Source of the DNA: Puniceibacterium sp.
GTDB taxonomy: Bacteria; Pseudomonadota; Alphaproteobacteria; Rhodobacterales; Rhodobacteraceae
Direction of reading: 5' to 3'
DNA length: 51,960 nt
Assembly: GCA_024636635.1 (NCBI GenBank)
Contig: JAGXGV010000174.1
Span: 1-51,960, forward strand
Of this stretch, positions 25,061-33,464 are shown in pieces. The translations under genes were made by a program, and so were the position numbers. The notes beneath the pieces are model-generated. The model did not search any database. It was not told the DNA's origin and saw nothing but the letters and a program-made list of their open reading frames with translations. Position 1 is the stretch's first letter, and every line of letters begins with the position of its first letter.

Positions 25061-25108
25061 GAACGCGAAAGGTGATGCGGGGTGTTTCAGGTTATTCCGG
25101 AAACGCCG
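25061..25108. repeat. Dispersed 48-base repeat with inner hairpin, copy 2
   Basis: About 80 percent identical to 10709-10756, with shared GCGAAAG, GATGC and GTGTTTCAGG-like blocks and the inner inverted repeat GTTTCAGG / CCGGAAAC. It ends about ten bases before the rimO stop codon. Confidence 0.6.
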
Positions 25109-25117
25109 TTGTGCGGC

Positions 25118-26494
25118 TTAGACTATGCGGCCCCAGAGGTCGTATTCGCCGGCCTCGTCCACTTCGACGGTGACGATATCCCCCACGCTCAGGGTTTCAT
25201 GCCCGGTGTCGATGAACAGGTTGCCGTCGATCTCGGGCGCGTCGGCCATGGTGCGGCAGGTGGCTGCATCGTCTTCGACCAGATCGACGATGACCTCTTG
25301 GCGTGTGCCGACCTGGGCGGACAGCCTGGCTTCGGAGATTGTCTGGGCCTTGGCCATGAAGCGGTCCCAGCGGTCCTGCTTGACCTCGGGCGGCACATGG
25401 TCGGGCAGCGCGTTCGACCGTGCCCCCGCGACATTCTCGTACTGGAAACAGCCGACGCGATCCAGCTGCGCCTCGTCCATCCAGTCAAGCAGCGTCTGGA
25501 ATTCCGCCTCGGTCTCGCCCGGGAAGCCGACGATAAAGGTCGACCGCAGGGTGATGTCGGGGCAGATGTCGCGCCAGGCCGCAATCTCGTCCAGGGTCCT
25601 TGCCGCTGCGGCGGGTCGTGCCATGCGCCGCAGCGTGTCGGGGTGGGCATGCTGGAAAGGGATGTCGAGATAGGGCAGCACCCGTCCCCCGCCAGACGAC
25701 TGCGCCGCCATCAGCGGGATCAGGTCGCGGACATGGGGGTAGGGATAGACATAATGCATCCGCACCCAGGCGCCCAACTGGCCCAGTTCGCGCGTCAGAT
25801 CAAGGATCGGCGCCTTGCTGTCGCGGTCCTTCCAGTCGGTGCCGTAGGCCGAGGTGTCCTGGCTGATCACCAGCAACTCTTTCACACCGCTTTCAACCAG
25901 TTTTTCCGCCTCGCGCAGGACGGCACGCTGGGGCCGCGACATCAGCCGCCCGCGCATGTCGGGGATGATGCAGAACTTGCACTTGTGGTTGCAGCCTTCG
26001 GAAATCTTGAGATAGCTGTAGTGCCGTGGTGTCAGCTTGACCCCGGCGGCGGGCATGAGGTCGATGAACGGATCGGGATCCGGCGGCACGGCGGCGTGAA
26101 CGGCATCCAGCACCTGTTCATATTGATGCGGGCCGGTCACTGCCAGGATGCGGGGGTGGTGTTCGCGGATGTAATCCGGTTCGGCCCCCAGGCAGCCGGT
26201 GACGATCACCCTGCCATTTTCGGCCAGCGCCTCGCCGATGGCGTCAAGGCTTTCGGCCTTGGCTGAATCGAGGAAGCCGCAGGTGTTCACGATCACCGCG
26301 TCGGCGCCGGCGTAATCGGCCGAGATGCCATAGCCTTCGGCGCGCAGGCGGGTCAGGATGCGTTCGGAATCGACCAGTGCCTTGGGGCAGCCCAGGCTGA
26401 CCATGCCGATGGTCGGCTGGCCCGCGCGCCGGTCGGACGGCAGGGTGGCTTTGGGGGCAAGGTCGGGGCGCAGATTCGGCGGGTTCTGGGACAT
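25118..26494 (-). CDS. rimO: Ribosomal protein S12 (Asp) methylthiotransferase
   Basis: 458 residues. It adds a methylthio group to the conserved Asp of ribosomal protein S12. Domains in order: N-terminal UPF0004/MTTase domain with iron-sulfur cysteines ([32 protein letters not shown]), radical SAM core with CNHKCKFC (CxxxCxxC), and a C-terminal TRAM domain. The CPKALVDSE motif separates RimO from MiaB and MtaB. GAGGGG precedes the ATG. A second methylthiotransferase, mtaB, lies 2.5 kb further on. Confidence 0.96.
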   Translation of the reverse strand: MSQNPPNLRPDLAPKATLPSDRRAGQPTIGMVSLGCPKALVDSERILTRLRAEGYGISADYAGADAVIVNTCGFLDSAKAESLDAIGEALAENGRVIVTGCLGAEPDYIREHHPRILAVTGPHQYEQVLDAVHAAVPPDPDPFIDLMPAAGVKLTPRHYSYLKISEGCNHKCKFCIIPDMRGRLMSRPQRAVLREAEKLVESGVKELLVISQDTSAYGTDWKDRDSKAPILDLTRELGQLGAWVRMHYVYPYPHVRDLIPLMAAQSSGGGRVLPYLDIPFQHAHPDTLRRMARPAAAARTLDEIAAWRDICPDITLRSTFIVGFPGETEAEFQTLLDWMDEAQLDRVGCFQYENVAGARSNALPDHVPPEVKQDRWDRFMAKAQTISEARLSAQVGTRQEVIVDLVEDDAATCRTMADAPEIDGNLFIDTGHETLSVGDIVTVEVDEAGEYDLWGRIV

Positions 26495-26632
26495 GGCCCC
26501 TCATAGCGGCAGGCCGGGGCGCCGGAAAGGGTTTGTTGTGTCCGCCCGCGCGGGCTGTGGCCTTTATCATCGCGCACCACGCACCGGCCCGCGGGACGGT
26601 GCGCGATAAAAGCGCACCCCGCAGGGCGGGAG

Positions 26633-27259
26633 TCAGCGGCGGCGGTCGCGCCGCGCGGACATGGGTTGGAAGGCAACGCCGACATGCGCCTCGCAATAGG
26701 GTTTGCCCTGCTGCACCGGCAGGCCGCAGAACCAGAAATGTTCGGTCGCGGGGTCACCCACGGGCCATTTGCAGGTCCGTTCCGTCAGCTCCATCAGCGT
26801 CAGTCTCTTGGCCTTCTTCTCGATCCCGTTGACCTTGGCCCGCGCCTCGGGGCTGATTTCGTTGGCCGATGGCTGCGGCGGCAGCGGCTGGCCGGCGGGA
26901 ATGATCGCGCGGCGCGCGGGCGGCTGGGCCGACTTGGTCTCAAGCTCGGGCTCGGGGATGACCGGGCGCGCGCTTTCGGTTTTGGGCTGCGGCGCCTTCG
27001 GCTTGGCCTCGGGTCTGGGTGCGGCTGGCTTTGCGCGGACCTCGGCCACCGGTTCGGCGACTTCCGCGACAGGGGGCGCTTCGGCAGCACCGGCGGCCAC
27101 CGGCCCCGCACCGACGCGGTTGGACAGGCCAAGGCGATGCACCTTGCCGATCACCGCATTGCGGGTTACGCCGCCCAGCTCTTTTGCGATCTGGCTTGCG
27201 GACTGGCCCTCGCCCCACATCTTTTTGAGCTGCTCTACGCGTTCGTCGGTCCAGGACAT
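26633..27259 (-). CDS. gcrA: Cell-cycle regulator GcrA
   Basis: 208 residues. GcrA binds sigma70 and methylated GANTC sites to activate S-phase genes in alphaproteobacteria. The N-terminal helix-turn-helix is plain (SWTDERVEQLKKMWGEGQSA, then TRNAVIGKVHRLGLSNR), followed by a Pro/Ala-rich linker of about 90 residues and the C-terminal sigma-interacting part with CKWPVGDP, FCGLPV and YCEAHV. Full length. AAGGA precedes the ATG. An imperfect inverted repeat at 26563-26610 follows the stop and may separate it from rimO. Confidence 0.96.
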   Translation of the reverse strand: MSWTDERVEQLKKMWGEGQSASQIAKELGGVTRNAVIGKVHRLGLSNRVGAGPVAAGAAEAPPVAEVAEPVAEVRAKPAAPRPEAKPKAPQPKTESARPVIPEPELETKSAQPPARRAIIPAGQPLPPQPSANEISPEARAKVNGIEKKAKRLTLMELTERTCKWPVGDPATEHFWFCGLPVQQGKPYCEAHVGVAFQPMSARRDRRR

Positions 27260-27379
27260 GGGAGTTCCTTAGTGAAAAAGCGGCCACGCTGGCGGGCCGC
27301 CTGAAAATTCCGTATGAGGACCTATTCTAATCACTCCACCCCGAGTTACAAGCGGGGGCAGGCACGAGGATCAGACGAT

Positions 27380-28189
27380 ATGCAGGAATCCGCACCCTAT
27401 CCGCAGGGCACGCGCCGCTTTGGCCGGGTCAACTGGCTGGGACTATATACATTGGCGCGGCGCGAGGTGATGCGTTTCACTTCGGTCTGGACCCAGACGC
27501 TGCTGGCGCCGCTGGTGACGGCGGGTCTGTTCCTGCTGATCTTCACCATTGCCATCGGTCCGCAGCGGGGCGACGTCATGGGCGTCCCGTTCACCACCTT
27601 CATTGCGCCCGGCATCCTGATGATGACGGTGATCCAGAACGCCTTTGCCAACACATCGTCGTCGATCGTCATCTCGAAGGTGCAGGGCAACATCGTCGAT
27701 ACGCTGATGCCACCGCTCAGCGGCGGCGAACTGGTGCTGGGCTACCTTGCGGGCGGGGTCGCGCGCGGGCTGTTTGTGGCGTTGGCGCTGGCGGTCGTGC
27801 TGGGCCTGTCGCTGGGCATTGTGCCTGCGCATCCGCTGATCGCGCTGATCTTTGTCGTGCTGGGGGCGGCCTTCATGTCGGCGCTGGGGCTGCTGGCGGG
27901 GATCTATGCAAACAAATTCGACCAGATGGCTGCGATCACCAATTTCATCGTGACCCCGCTCGCCTTCCTTTCGGGCACCTTCTATTCGGTCGAGGCGCTG
28001 CCACCCGTCCTGCGCGAGATCACCCATTTCAACCCGATCTTCTATCTGATCGACGGGGTGCGCTACGGGTTGATCGGAGTATCGGATTCCTCGCCCCTGC
28101 TGGGGTTCTGCGTCGCCCTTGCGGCGACACTGGCAATCCTTGCCGTCGCCTGGCAGATGTTCCGCACCGGCTACCGGCTCAAGGCCTGA
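27380..28189 (+). CDS. ABC-2 type transporter permease
   Basis: 269 residues, six membrane helices, ABC-2 family. It begins with VNWLGLYTLARREVMRF, then WTQTLLAPLVTAGLFLLIF, with the family loop GGELVLGYLAGGVARG, and LSGTFYSVEALPPVLREIT before the last helices, as in NodJ/DrrB-like exporters of lipids, polysaccharides or drugs. The ATPase partner is not in the window. The frame is open to 27314, but GAGGAT upstream of the ATG at 27380 marks the start. Its last 11 bases overlap the convergent pcs gene. Divergent from gcrA. Confidence 0.9.
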   Translation: MQESAPYPQGTRRFGRVNWLGLYTLARREVMRFTSVWTQTLLAPLVTAGLFLLIFTIAIGPQRGDVMGVPFTTFIAPGILMMTVIQNAFANTSSSIVISKVQGNIVDTLMPPLSGGELVLGYLAGGVARGLFVALALAVVLGLSLGIVPAHPLIALIFVVLGAAFMSALGLLAGIYANKFDQMAAITNFIVTPLAFLSGTFYSVEALPPVLREITHFNPIFYLIDGVRYGLIGVSDSSPLLGFCVALAATLAILAVAWQMFRTGYRLKA

Positions 28190-28877
28190 TCCGCGCCGGG
28201 ATCAGCTGTTGCACGATCCCGACCGAGATCAGGTAGACCGAGGTCAGCACCAGACCCCAGTGCGCCCAGCTTTGCGGATGGAAATCCACCCAGGCCGCCC
28301 ATCCCGCAAAGAAGGTCCAGGCCAGCGCGATGGGCAGCGACACCGACCGCCAGCGTTCCGTGCGTACGGGATGGATGAACTTCAGCGGCAGGAACATCGT
28401 CACGGCCAGGATGCCGACCAGCCCGAGGATGATCCAGAAATTCGGGCTTAGCGCGAACATGACCAGAACAAGCATGTTCCAGCATCCCGGAAAACCCTGA
28501 AAGGAATTGTCCGTAGTCTTCATGCGGTTGTCGGCGAAATACATCGCGCTGGCAAAGGTGATCAGGATGATCGCAACCCAGCCCGTCCAACCCGGCAGCA
28601 GCCCCGACTTGAACAGCGCGAAGGCGGGGATGAAGACATAGGTCAGATAGTCGATGATCAGGTCCAGCAGAACGCCATCGAACCGGGGGGCATTGCTCTT
28701 GACGTCGTATTTCCGGGCAAGCGGTCCGTCGATCCCGTCGACGAAGAAGGCCACCACCAGCCAGATGAACATGATCGACCATTCGCCCTGCGCTGCCGCC
28801 AGCAAGGCCAGCATGGCAAAGACCGCGCCGGTGGCGGTCAGCAGATGGACGGCAAGGGCTTTGTTCTGGGCGGTCAT
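28179..28877 (-). CDS. pcs: Phosphatidylcholine synthase
   Basis: 232 residues, a CDP-alcohol phosphotransferase with about eight membrane helices. Pcs joins choline directly to CDP-diacylglycerol, releasing CMP, a route found in bacteria that live with or near eukaryotes. The catalytic motif starts FVDGIDGPLARKYDV and ends FDGVLLDLIIDY, with the longer spacing typical of Pcs. DNSFQGFPGCWN also matches Pcs from memory. The C-terminus overlaps the ABC permease gene by 11 bases in convergent order. Confidence 0.92.
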   Translation of the reverse strand: MTAQNKALAVHLLTATGAVFAMLALLAAAQGEWSIMFIWLVVAFFVDGIDGPLARKYDVKSNAPRFDGVLLDLIIDYLTYVFIPAFALFKSGLLPGWTGWVAIILITFASAMYFADNRMKTTDNSFQGFPGCWNMLVLVMFALSPNFWIILGLVGILAVTMFLPLKFIHPVRTERWRSVSLPIALAWTFFAGWAAWVDFHPQSWAHWGLVLTSVYLISVGIVQQLIPARIRP

Positions 28878-29024
28878 TGACGTGTCATGGCCAATTTTCT
28901 TCCATGTTGCAAACGGGATGTAGGTTGCGCCCCAGGTCAGTTGCGCCTGTGTGCGCTTTTGGCACGGGCACGCAGCCCCTGATGCGCGCTGCCCGGTCCC
29001 GCCCCGGCACCACCGCGCCGACCG

Positions 29025-30278
29025 TCAGGCAAGAAGATGCGTGCCGCTGGCGCCCCGGATCTGCGCGGTCACGATCTCGCCCTCCACTTGTGGCGCGGAA
29101 AACCGCACTTCGGTGAATTGCTCGGTCCGGCCCATCTCTGGCGATTCCATCAGGATGCGATGGGTGCGCCCGACCTGCTGCGCAAGATGGCGCGCGACCT
29201 GCCACTCTCCTGCGGCGCGCAGGCGGGCGGCGCGCTCCTTGATCAGGCCGCCGTTGACCGCGGGCATCCGCGCCGCAGGCGTGCCCTGCCGCGCACTGTA
29301 GGGAAAGACGTGCAGCCAGGTCAGATCGCAATCCTCGACCAGCTTCATCGAGTTCTCGAAATGGGCCTCGGTCTCGGTCGGGAAGCCTGCGATGATGTCG
29401 GCGCCAAAGGTCATTTCGGGCCGCAGCCTGCGCGCTTCTTGCGCAAAGGCGATGGCATCGTCGCGCAGGTGCCGCCGCTTCATGCGTTTCAGGATCAGAT
29501 CGTCGCCATGCTGAAGGCTCAGGTGCAGGTGCGGCATCAGGCGTGGTTCGGTCGCGATGGCGGCCAGCAGGTTTTCATCCACCTCGATGGAATCGATCGA
29601 CGAAATCCGCAGCCGCGCCAGATCCGGCACAAGCCGAAGGATGCGCATCACCAGATCGCCCAGCTTTGGCTGCGCGGGCAGATCGGCCCCCCAGGAGGTA
29701 AGGTCAACCCCGGTCAGCACCACCTCGTTAAAGCCCTTGTCCACCAGCCGCCTGATCTGATCGACCACGACCCCGGCGGGAACGGACCGCGAATTGCCCC
29801 GCCCGAAGGGAATGATGCAGAAGGTGCAGCGATGATCGCAGCCGTTCTGCACCTGCACATAGGCGCGCGACCGGGTGCCGAAACCGTCGATCAGGTGGCC
29901 GGCGGTTTCGGTCACGGACATGATGTCATCGACCATGACGGCCTCGGTTTCGCCGATGAAATCCGCCGCCAGTGTCTTCCAGGTGGCGGGCGTCATCTTT
30001 TCGGTGTTGCCGATCACGGCGTCGACCTCGGCCATGGCCGAAAACGTCTCGGGCTCGGTCTGGGCCGCACAGCCGGTCACGATCAGGCGCGCACCAGGGT
30101 TTTCGCGCCGCAGACGGCGGATTTCCTGCCGGGCCTTGCGCACTGCCTCGGCGGTGACGGCGCAGGTGTTGATCACGACGGCATCCTTCAGCCCTGCCGT
30201 TTCGGCAAGCGCCTTCATCGCCTCGGTTTCGTAGGCGTTCAGCCGACAGCCCAGGGTGGTGAAACGCGGCGCACTCAT
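29025..30278 (-). CDS. mtaB: tRNA t6A37 methylthiotransferase
   Basis: 417 residues. It converts t6A to ms2t6A at position 37 of ANN-decoding tRNAs. N-terminal MTTase domain with cluster cysteines in LGCRLNAYE, INTCAVTAEA and TGCAAQ; radical SAM core with CDHRCTFC (CxxxCxxC); C-terminal TRAM region shorter than in RimO. The LGCRLNAYE motif is that of MtaB. The ATG overlaps the dapF stop (ATGA at 30275-30278), so the two are coupled. It is close to a tRNA-Lys gene; tRNA-Lys(UUU) is a known substrate of MtaB. Confidence 0.94.
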   Translation of the reverse strand: MSAPRFTTLGCRLNAYETEAMKALAETAGLKDAVVINTCAVTAEAVRKARQEIRRLRRENPGARLIVTGCAAQTEPETFSAMAEVDAVIGNTEKMTPATWKTLAADFIGETEAVMVDDIMSVTETAGHLIDGFGTRSRAYVQVQNGCDHRCTFCIIPFGRGNSRSVPAGVVVDQIRRLVDKGFNEVVLTGVDLTSWGADLPAQPKLGDLVMRILRLVPDLARLRISSIDSIEVDENLLAAIATEPRLMPHLHLSLQHGDDLILKRMKRRHLRDDAIAFAQEARRLRPEMTFGADIIAGFPTETEAHFENSMKLVEDCDLTWLHVFPYSARQGTPAARMPAVNGGLIKERAARLRAAGEWQVARHLAQQVGRTHRILMESPEMGRTEQFTEVRFSAPQVEGEIVTAQIRGASGTHLLA

Positions 30279-31108
30279 ACCGTGGCCAGCCAGTCTGTGG
30301 TCAGCACGCCGCTGGCGACATGCATCGTGGCGCCGGTCATCCAGACGCCATTGTCGCGCCAGTCGATCATCAGGGTGCCGCCGTCAAGGTCGATGCGCAC
30401 GCTGCGCCCCGTCAGCCCGCGGCGCGCGGCAGCCACCGCCGTGGCGCAGGACGATGATCCCGAGGCCAGCGTTATGCCCACGCCCCGTTCCCAAACCCGC
30501 ATCCGCAGATGATCCACCCCGATGACCGACGCGACCTGAACATTGGTGCGCTGCGGATACAGCGGGTGGTGTTCGTAGCGCGGCCCGAACTGGTCTAGCA
30601 CGACAGCGGTCGCATCCGGCACGAAGAAGGTGCAGTGAGGATTGCCCATGCCGGTCCCCACCGGACCGCCCTCGATCGGCAGTTCAAGCGTATCCATCGC
30701 CTCGGCCAGAGGAACCTCAGCCCAGTCAAGCTGCGGTTGCCCCATATTAACCGCGGTCATACCCTGTCCGGCATCCACCGCCTCAAGTGTGCCGCGGTCG
30801 GTCACAAGCGTCAGCGTGCGCTGTCCCGTCTCAGCCATGAGATGGCGCGCGATGCAGCGGCTGGCATTTCCGCAGGCGGCCGAGGTCGATCCGTCCGCAT
30901 TGTAAAAGGTCAGATGCACATCGCCCCGGTCGGACCGGGTGATCAGCGCAAGCTGGTCGAACCCTATCCCCCGGTGCCGGTCCGCAAGCGCGATGGCAAG
31001 GGCGGGTGTCACCGCAATGTCGCGCGCGCGCCCGTCCAGCACGACAAAATCGTTGCCAAGCCCGTGCATCTTCATGAAGGGCAATCCGTGGGAGTCGCGC
31101 ATGTCCAT
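30275..31108 (-). CDS. dapF: Diaminopimelate epimerase with a Ser at the second catalytic Cys
   Basis: 277 residues. DapF interconverts LL- and meso-diaminopimelate for lysine and peptidoglycan synthesis, using two cysteines as acid and base. The first is present (Cys79 in SAACGNASRC). At the second, where the family has ACGSG/TGAC, this protein has ASGSSSC: Ser216 replaces the catalytic Cys, and Cys221 matches the later, non-catalytic one. The remainder (MKMHGLGNDFVV, GMGNPHCTFFV, MRVWERGVGITLASGSSSCA) is normal for alphaproteobacterial DapF. The start at 31108 lacks a ribosome site; the ATG at 31102 and those near residue 12 are alternatives. It heads an operon with mtaB. Confidence 0.9.
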   Translation of the reverse strand: MDMRDSHGLPFMKMHGLGNDFVVLDGRARDIAVTPALAIALADRHRGIGFDQLALITRSDRGDVHLTFYNADGSTSAACGNASRCIARHLMAETGQRTLTLVTDRGTLEAVDAGQGMTAVNMGQPQLDWAEVPLAEAMDTLELPIEGGPVGTGMGNPHCTFFVPDATAVVLDQFGPRYEHHPLYPQRTNVQVASVIGVDHLRMRVWERGVGITLASGSSSCATAVAAARRGLTGRSVRIDLDGGTLMIDWRDNGVWMTGATMHVASGVLTTDWLATV

Positions 31109-31245
31109 GGCGGCGCGTATACGCCCTGTTCCAAGCTCTTTCCAGTGGCTGCGGGGCCCTTGTTCCTTGGGCCATTGCTAGTTGGCGTCGAAATACGCTT
31201 TTGGGGTTGACCCCCCGAAGCCGTGTTTCTAGATAGCCGCCTAGT

Positions 31246-31321
31246 GGGCCTGTAGCTCAGTTGGTAGAGCAACTGACTTTTAATCAGTAGGTCTCGGGTT
31301 CGAACCCCGACGGGCTCACCA
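31246..31321 (+). tRNA. tRNA-Lys (anticodon TTT)
   Basis: A 76-base cloverleaf with encoded CCA. Acceptor GGGCCTG pairs with CGGGCTC (two G-T pairs); D arm GCTC/GAGC; anticodon arm ACTGA-CTTTTAA-TCAGT gives TTT; T arm TCGGG-TTCGAAC-CCCGA; discriminator A. Confidence 0.97.
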
Positions 31322-31365
31322 CTAAACTCTTGTGACATGTGATGCGTCACCGATTTTGGCCTCTG

Positions 31366-31405
31366 GCGTCAGGGTTTTTGTCCTTTTGCGTCAGGGTTTT
31401 CGTCC
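31366..31405. repeat. Two 18-base direct repeats after the tRNA gene
   Basis: GCGTCAGGGTTTTTGTCC (31366-31383) and GCGTCAGGGTTTTCGTCC (31388-31405) differ at one base and are four bases apart. Only two copies exist, so this is not a CRISPR. The T runs within them may act as termination signals for the tRNA transcript. Confidence 0.5.
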
Positions 31406-31570
31406 ATCAGCGTGGATTTCGGTTGGAATGAGTGCTTTCGGCGGTTCTGTTGATGGCGGCGAGAGGCCCTGTAGGGGCGCCGTCATCGTGTGAACCGCGC
31501 CAAGGGACCAGCGGAATGGACTGCCCTTCAACCGCTTGCCAACCGAGCATCCGGAGAAGAGGGTGGCGTC

Positions 31571-31942
31571 ATGGAACCTGGAACCTGTCACCCCCGCCTG
31601 CGCATCCGTATCGTCTTTGGCGACGAAGAGATGATCGGCCCGGGCAAGGCCGAATTGCTGGAACGAATCGACCGCTGCGGGTCCATCGCCGCTGCGGGGC
31701 GCGAAATGGGCATGAGCTACAAGCGCGCCTGGCAGTTGATCGGTACGCTGAACGCGATGTTCTGCAATCCGCTTGTCGACAGCACCCGTGGCGGACCGGG
31801 CGGTGGCGGCGCGGTGCTGACCGACGCGGGGCGCACTGTCCTGAGTCTCTATCGCGCTTTCGAAAGTGATGCGGCCGACGCCGGTGCGGCGCGGCTTGGG
31901 GAGATGCAGGCGCTTCTCAGGGATATTCCCGCAGAAAAATAA
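31571..31942 (+). CDS. ModE-like molybdate-responsive regulator, DNA-binding domain only
   Basis: 123 residues. A LysR-type winged helix as in ModE: ELLERIDRCGSIAAAGREMG, then MSYKRAWQLIGTLN, and GGPGGGGAVLTDAGRTVL. The two molybdate-binding Mop domains of E. coli ModE are missing, so metal sensing must work otherwise or through a partner. The frame is open to 31490, but the ATG at 31571 follows GGAGAAGAGGG. It lies 64 bases upstream of modA on the same strand, with a palindrome between them, so it probably represses modABC when molybdate is plentiful. Confidence 0.85.
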   Translation: MEPGTCHPRLRIRIVFGDEEMIGPGKAELLERIDRCGSIAAAGREMGMSYKRAWQLIGTLNAMFCNPLVDSTRGGPGGGGAVLTDAGRTVLSLYRAFESDAADAGAARLGEMQALLRDIPAEK

Positions 31943-31945
31943 CGA

Positions 31946-31974
31946 TTGACCGATCCGTGGTCTTCTGACGATAT
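31946..31974 (+). promoter_or_regulatory. Candidate sigma70 promoter for modABC
   Basis: TTGACC (31946-31951) and CGATAT (31969-31974) with a 17-base spacer. The -10 overlaps the palindrome at 31971-31990, the expected layout for repression. Confidence 0.4.
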
Positions 31975-31990
31975 GTTTCGTGAAACATAT
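31971..31990. promoter_or_regulatory. Palindromic operator upstream of modA
   Basis: ATATGTTTCGTGAAACATAT is a perfect 9-bp inverted repeat around GT. It lies 16 bases before the modA start and overlaps the likely -10 box. It differs from the E. coli ModE box (TATATA-rich arms), but its place between the ModE-like gene and modA makes it the best candidate for that protein's site. Confidence 0.55.
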
Positions 31991-32006
31991 CAGCGCGGAG
32001 TTGCCG

Positions 32007-32792
32007 ATGTTCCCGAACCGCCGATCCGTCCTGTCGGCGATGGCTGCAAACCTTGTCGCCTGGGGACCGGCCACAGCGCAGGAGGACGCGCCGGTCGTGG
32101 CGGCGGCGTCCAGTCTTCAATTCGCGCTTGAAGAAGTTGCCCAAGCCTTCACCGCCGACTCCGGCATGTCGGTCCGCCTGTCCTTCGGTTCGACGGGCAA
32201 TTTCGCCCGTCAGATCCAGGAAGGCGCGCCCTTCGAAGTTTTCCTTGCCGCCGATGACGCGACGGTGATGTCGCTGGATGCCGGTGGCTTCACCCGCGAT
32301 GCAGGAAGGATCTATGCGGTTGGCCGGATCGCGCTGGTGGCGCCGCATGGCTCCGCGCTGGACGTCGCGCTGGGCCTTGGCGGCGTGCGGGCGATGATCG
32401 AAGCGGGCCGGTTGACCCGTTTTGCCATTGCCAACCCCGATCATGCCCCTTTCGGCATTGCCGCGCGCGAAGCTCTGGTGACTGCGGGCCTCTGGGACGA
32501 TATGCAACCGTTTCTGGTGCTGGGCGAGAATGTCAGCCAGGCCGCACAGTTCGCGCTGTCGGGCAATGCCGAGGGCGGGATCATCGCCTATTCGCTGGCG
32601 CTGGCGCCCGAGGTGGCGCCGCGCGGCTCCCATGTGCTGATCCCCGAGGACTGGCACACACCGCTGCGCCAGCGCATGGCGCTGCTGAACGGTGCCGGGC
32701 CGGTGGCCGAAGCATTTTATGCCTACCTGAGCGAACCGGCGGCGGGCGCGATCCTGGAACGCTACGGCTTTGTCCTGCCCGGGGGCGGATGA
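32007..32792 (+). CDS. modA: Molybdate ABC transporter substrate-binding protein
   Basis: 261 residues. Periplasmic binding protein for molybdate (or tungstate). The N-terminus has a signal peptide with a twin-arginine pair (NRRSVLSAMAANLVAW, cleavage near ATAQ). The ligand-binding region is typical of ModA: AAASSLQFALEE, FGSTGNFARQIQEGAPFEVF and AIANPDHAPFGIAARE. The GTG at 31980 lies within the operator, and GGAG six bases before the ATG at 32007 sets the start. First gene of modABC. Confidence 0.94.
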   Translation: MFPNRRSVLSAMAANLVAWGPATAQEDAPVVAAASSLQFALEEVAQAFTADSGMSVRLSFGSTGNFARQIQEGAPFEVFLAADDATVMSLDAGGFTRDAGRIYAVGRIALVAPHGSALDVALGLGGVRAMIEAGRLTRFAIANPDHAPFGIAAREALVTAGLWDDMQPFLVLGENVSQAAQFALSGNAEGGIIAYSLALAPEVAPRGSHVLIPEDWHTPLRQRMALLNGAGPVAEAFYAYLSEPAAGAILERYGFVLPGGG

Positions 32793-32795
32793 TCC

Positions 32796-33464
32796 GTGGA
32801 CTGGACGGCGCTCTGGCTTTCGATGCGGCTGGCGGCATGGACGGTGGCGATCCTGCTGCCGGTGTCGATCCTGATGGGCCGGTTTCTTGCGTACCGGCAG
32901 TTCAGGGCAAAGGGCCTGGTCGAGGCGCTGGTGATGCTGCCTTTGGTCCTGCCGCCCACGGTGTTCGGTTTTTATCTGCTGGTCGCGTTCGGTCGCAACT
33001 CGCCCATAGGCGATCTGTGGCAGACCCTGTTCGACCATCAGCTGTTGTTCACCTTCGAAGGGCTGGTGCTCGCCTCGGTCATCTTCAACCTGCCTTTTGC
33101 CATCCAGCCCGCGCAGCGCGGGTTCGAGACGATCCCGCCAGAGGTGCGCGAGGCGGCCGCCTGTTGCGGCATGTCGCCTCTGGCCTCGCTGTGGCGGGTC
33201 GAACTGCCACTGGCCTGGCCGGGCGTGATGACGGCGATGGTGTTGACCTTTGCCCATACTCTGGGCGAATTCGGCATCGTGCTGATGGTGGGCGGGTCGA
33301 TCCCCGGCGAAACCAGAACCATCGCCATTGCGATTTACGATCGGGTTCAGGGCTTTGACGACCGTGGTGCCGCCATCATGTCCGCCGTCCTTGTCGCCAT
33401 CTCGCTTTTTACCATCGCACTGACCTACTGGTTGTCGGCGCGCATGGGCCGCAGGCTGTCCTGA
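32796..33464 (+). CDS. modB: Molybdate ABC transporter permease
   Basis: 222 residues, five or six membrane helices. It forms the channel of the molybdate importer. The ABC contact loop (EAAACCGMSPLASLWRVELP, near residues 118-137) is the EAA motif, and MLPLVLPPTVFGFYLL is typical of ModB. It starts at a GTG three bases after the modA stop. The last base of its stop codon is the first base of the modC start. Confidence 0.94.
   Translation: MDWTALWLSMRLAAWTVAILLPVSILMGRFLAYRQFRAKGLVEALVMLPLVLPPTVFGFYLLVAFGRNSPIGDLWQTLFDHQLLFTFEGLVLASVIFNLPFAIQPAQRGFETIPPEVREAAACCGMSPLASLWRVELPLAWPGVMTAMVLTFAHTLGEFGIVLMVGGSIPGETRTIAIAIYDRVQGFDDRGAAIMSAVLVAISLFTIALTYWLSARMGRRLS

Larger units (their letters stand above)
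24339..25117. other. 779-base gap after the luxR-type gene
   Basis: It holds a dispersed repeat (24445-24540), a perfect hairpin (24550-24573), a weaker hairpin near 24608-24620, and a second dispersed repeat (25061-25108). Between about 24650 and 24960 the DNA is clearly less GC-rich than the genes and has no coding frame I can support. A small RNA there is possible but I see no family. Confidence 0.5.

Noticed and set aside
31366-31405. CRISPR-like direct repeats
   Set aside because: Only two copies with a four-base spacer and no cas genes.
31246-31405. tRNA-Lys as phage or island attachment site
   Set aside because: No integrase gene and no second copy of the tRNA 3' end in the window.
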